Below, in pieces: positions 6,008 through 7,330 of a stretch of DNA of 7,330 nt. The stretch covers positions 1-7,330 of the forward strand of contig DAOWMA010000099.1 in assembly GCA_030643345.1 (NCBI GenBank), in the 5' to 3' direction. The notes below the pieces were generated by a model. That model saw nothing but the letters and a program-made list of their open reading frames with translations, searched no databases and was not told the DNA's origin. The stretch's first letter is position 1. Each line of letters starts with the position of its first letter. The position numbers and the translations under genes are program-made. Source of the DNA: Spirochaetaceae bacterium (GTDB lineage Bacteria; Spirochaetota; Spirochaetia; B11-G9).

Positions 6008-6781
6008 TCATAACTGTTTATACCTGGAAGCGGAAGAGTTTAAATCGTATCCCCTTGGTGTAATCATGAACTTTCCCCATTGAAAAGTCATACTGTTACC
6101 AATAATAAGGGTTGTTGTCATATCAATCTGATCGTACAGTTCAGGCAGTTCTGTCAGGGTACTTATTACCACAGAAGAACTCTCCCTGTATGCATTTTTG
6201 ACTATTCCAACCGGAGTATTTCCTTTTCTTTTTCCCAAAAAAATCTTTACAGTATCTTCCAGCAAAGCAGTTCGTTTTGAGCTTTTTGGATTATAAAGTA
6301 CTGTGACAAAATCTCCTTCTGCAGCCAGTATCAGTCGTTTTTTAATTAAGTCACTGTCTGTTAACAAATTACTTAAAGATATAACTGCAAAGTCATGCAT
6401 TAGTGGTGCACCCAGCAGGGCGGCGCAGGAGGATGCCGAAGTAATGCCCGGAACAATTTCAATATCTATATTGATATTTTTCTGTCCGGACAGTAACTCC
6501 AGAGCCAGTCCGGCCATTCCGTATACTCCGGCATCTCCACTGGAGACCAGACAGACTTTTTTCCCAAGATCTGCCTGTTCTACAGCTATCTGCACCCGTT
6601 CCAGCTCTTTACGCATACCTGTTCCCATTGTCTCTTTATCCGGAATAAGGTCTTTAATTAATTTCAGATACTTGTGATAACCTACAATAATATCAGCTTC
6701 ATCAAGCTTTTGGCGGGCCGCCGGTATAATATAATTCTCAAAACCCGGTCCCAGGCCAATTACTGCTAATTTCCCTTTCAT
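6008..6781 (-). CDS. cbiH: Cobalt-factor III / precorrin-3B C17-methyltransferase
   Basis: CbiH (CobJ in the aerobic pathway) transfers a methyl group from S-adenosylmethionine to C17 and drives ring contraction of the corrin macrocycle. The 257-residue protein is one complete tetrapyrrole-methylase domain: GLGPG (9-13), SSGDAGVYGMAG (80-91), PGITSASSCAALLGAPL (111-127), ISLSNLLT (134-141, the family's ISLSDLL stretch), YNPKSSKR (163-170) and TPRGYDL (241-247). The last ten residues are a Ser-rich, basic tail after the domain. The start overlaps the cbiG stop by four bases (ATGA), with AAGGAA in the end of cbiG as ribosome-binding site. The presence of cbiG next to it favours the cobalt-early anaerobic route, so I use cbiH rather than cobJ. 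There is no ferredoxin-like extension of the CobJ/CbiH60 type. Confidence 0.96.
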   Translation of the reverse strand: MKGKLAVIGLGPGFENYIIPAARQKLDEADIIVGYHKYLKLIKDLIPDKETMGTGMRKELERVQIAVEQADLGKKVCLVSSGDAGVYGMAGLALELLSGQKNINIDIEIVPGITSASSCAALLGAPLMHDFAVISLSNLLTDSDLIKKRLILAAEGDFVTVLYNPKSSKRTALLEDTVKIFLGKRKGNTPVGIVKNAYRESSSVVISTLTELPELYDQIDMTTTLIIGNSMTFQWGKFMITPRGYDLNSSASRYKQL

Positions 6782-7330
6782 ATATTCCTTCCATTCATAG
6801 TATTTATTGTCAGAAGTTTCGACCTTAACTGTTCTTTGGCCAGGGCGACAGTTACATTCCCAATTATCTTTTTGTGCTGAATAAGTTCTGTTTTATAACC
6901 GGCAAGGAGCGCACAGGGTTCTGCTACTGCTTTAACTCCGAGGTTTTTAACAGCGGTATTACTTACAGTATATGGACCGTCGAAACTGTTTATTTCACTT
7001 ATGCTGAAGAACCTTACAGGTACACCCTTATTACTAAAAACTTCCAGCAATCCAGTTTCATCGTTTTTAAGATCTATTGTTGCAGCAGTTTGGATATTGT
7101 TCCAGCTTAAATTATTCTCTTTCAGGCAGGACTCTACAGCTTCCTTTATTTCATCTACAGGGGTGTTTCTGCGGCATCCTACGCCTATAATGATATTCCG
7201 ATTAGTATCACTGGCTGTAGTAATAACAGCCTGGGCATTAATGAGAGTAGCTATTTTTGCACTAAGATCATTAGCGCCCCCTTCATGCCCGGACAACAGG
7301 CTTATGGAATAACGACAAGCATCATCTAAA
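6778..7330 (-). CDS. cbiG: Cobalt-precorrin-5A hydrolase CbiG, 5' part outside window
   Basis: CbiG opens the delta-lactone of cobalt-precorrin-5A and releases the C20-derived two-carbon unit as acetaldehyde in anaerobic B12 synthesis. 183 residues are visible and the frame stays open to the window edge (L-D-D-A-C-R-Y-S-I-S-L before the TTG at 7294-7296). That matches the family's 'DD.GR..ISLLSGH' stretch, so the TTG is an internal Leu codon, not a start. Motifs in visible numbering: LLSGHEGGAND (11-21), VITTASD (35-41), GVGCRRNTP (49-57), ATIDLKNDETGLLE (83-96), GVKAVAEPCALL (131-142) and VTVALAKE (159-166). The first two belong to the N-terminal domain and the rest to the C-terminal domain. 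Only about seven residues separate VITTASD from GVGCRR, where the family normally has a central domain of roughly 80-100 residues, so this CbiG appears short. Upstream cbi genes are expected beyond 7330. Confidence 0.93.
   Translation of the reverse strand, partial: LDDACRYSISLLSGHEGGANDLSAKIATLINAQAVITTASDTNRNIIIGVGCRRNTPVDEIKEAVESCLKENNLSWNNIQTAATIDLKNDETGLLEVFSNKGVPVRFFSISEINSFDGPYTVSNTAVKNLGVKAVAEPCALLAGYKTELIQHKKIIGNVTVALAKEQLRSKLLTINTMNGRNI

Noticed and set aside
6303..6677. A 124-codon + strand frame antisense to cbiH, and similar long antisense frames at 2324-2680, 3355-3636, 3895-4278 and 7001-7312
   Set aside because: All lie wholly opposite strongly supported genes, lack convincing ribosome-binding sites and show no family motifs. 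They are frame shadows.
7294..7296. TTG as start codon of a 172-residue CbiG-like protein
   Set aside because: The frame continues to the window edge with residues that fit the CbiG family, so TTG encodes an internal Leu of LLSGH and the gene is cut by the window edge.
1..7330. CRISPR array, tRNA, rRNA, insertion sequence, prophage or riboswitch
   Set aside because: No spaced direct repeats, cloverleaf, transposase, integrase or recognisable riboswitch core was seen on either strand. A cobalamin riboswitch, if any, should lie beyond the right edge.

Overview
The window is low-GC, gene-dense bacterial chromosome with eight clear coding regions, plus a short truncated reading-frame tail at the left edge. 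A classic lipobox in the first gene, two membrane-free hybrid kinases and an anaerobic-type cobalamin pair (cbiG, cbiH) suggest an anaerobic or facultative bacterium with exported lipoproteins. A spirochaete-like lineage would fit, but nothing here proves the taxon. No phage, IS, CRISPR, tRNA or rRNA sequence is visible. No stretch longer than about 170 bases lacks a gene.

Left part (1-1666): a possible gene tail on the + strand ends at 110. It is followed by a small + strand lipoprotein with a long heptad-repeat coiled coil (169-519). Converging on it from the - strand is a two-gene operon (571-1568) with a 4-base ATGA overlap. The operon encodes two half-size membrane proteins of the COG0701/ArsP-like permease family. 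They align to each other without gaps over about 78 residues, so they look like paralogous halves of one transporter whose substrate is unknown.

Middle part (1667-4600): two divergently transcribed cytoplasmic signalling proteins share a 153-base upstream region. The - strand protein is receiver-kinase with an HDxxN-type H-box. The + strand protein is receiver-kinase-receiver with an HExxTP-type H-box. Their N-terminal receivers are closely related. Neither has a sensor, membrane segment or DNA-binding output, so together they look like an intracellular phosphorelay module whose input and final output lie elsewhere.

Right part (4612-7330): a - strand series reads cbiG (5' end outside the window), cbiH/cobJ, trmL, proC. 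The first three are tightly packed (4-base overlap, then a 7-base gap) and are probably co-transcribed. CbiH and CbiG act in corrin ring contraction in the anaerobic B12 pathway, TrmL methylates the tRNA wobble ribose, and ProC makes proline. The trmL-proC gap holds a large decayed palindrome (5465-5507) that also supplies the last codons and the stop of trmL.

The observations most worth following are the apparent absence of the central linker domain in CbiG, the palindrome fused to the end of trmL, the split permease pair, and the paired receiver-first kinases. I see no clearly novel defence or mobile system in this window.
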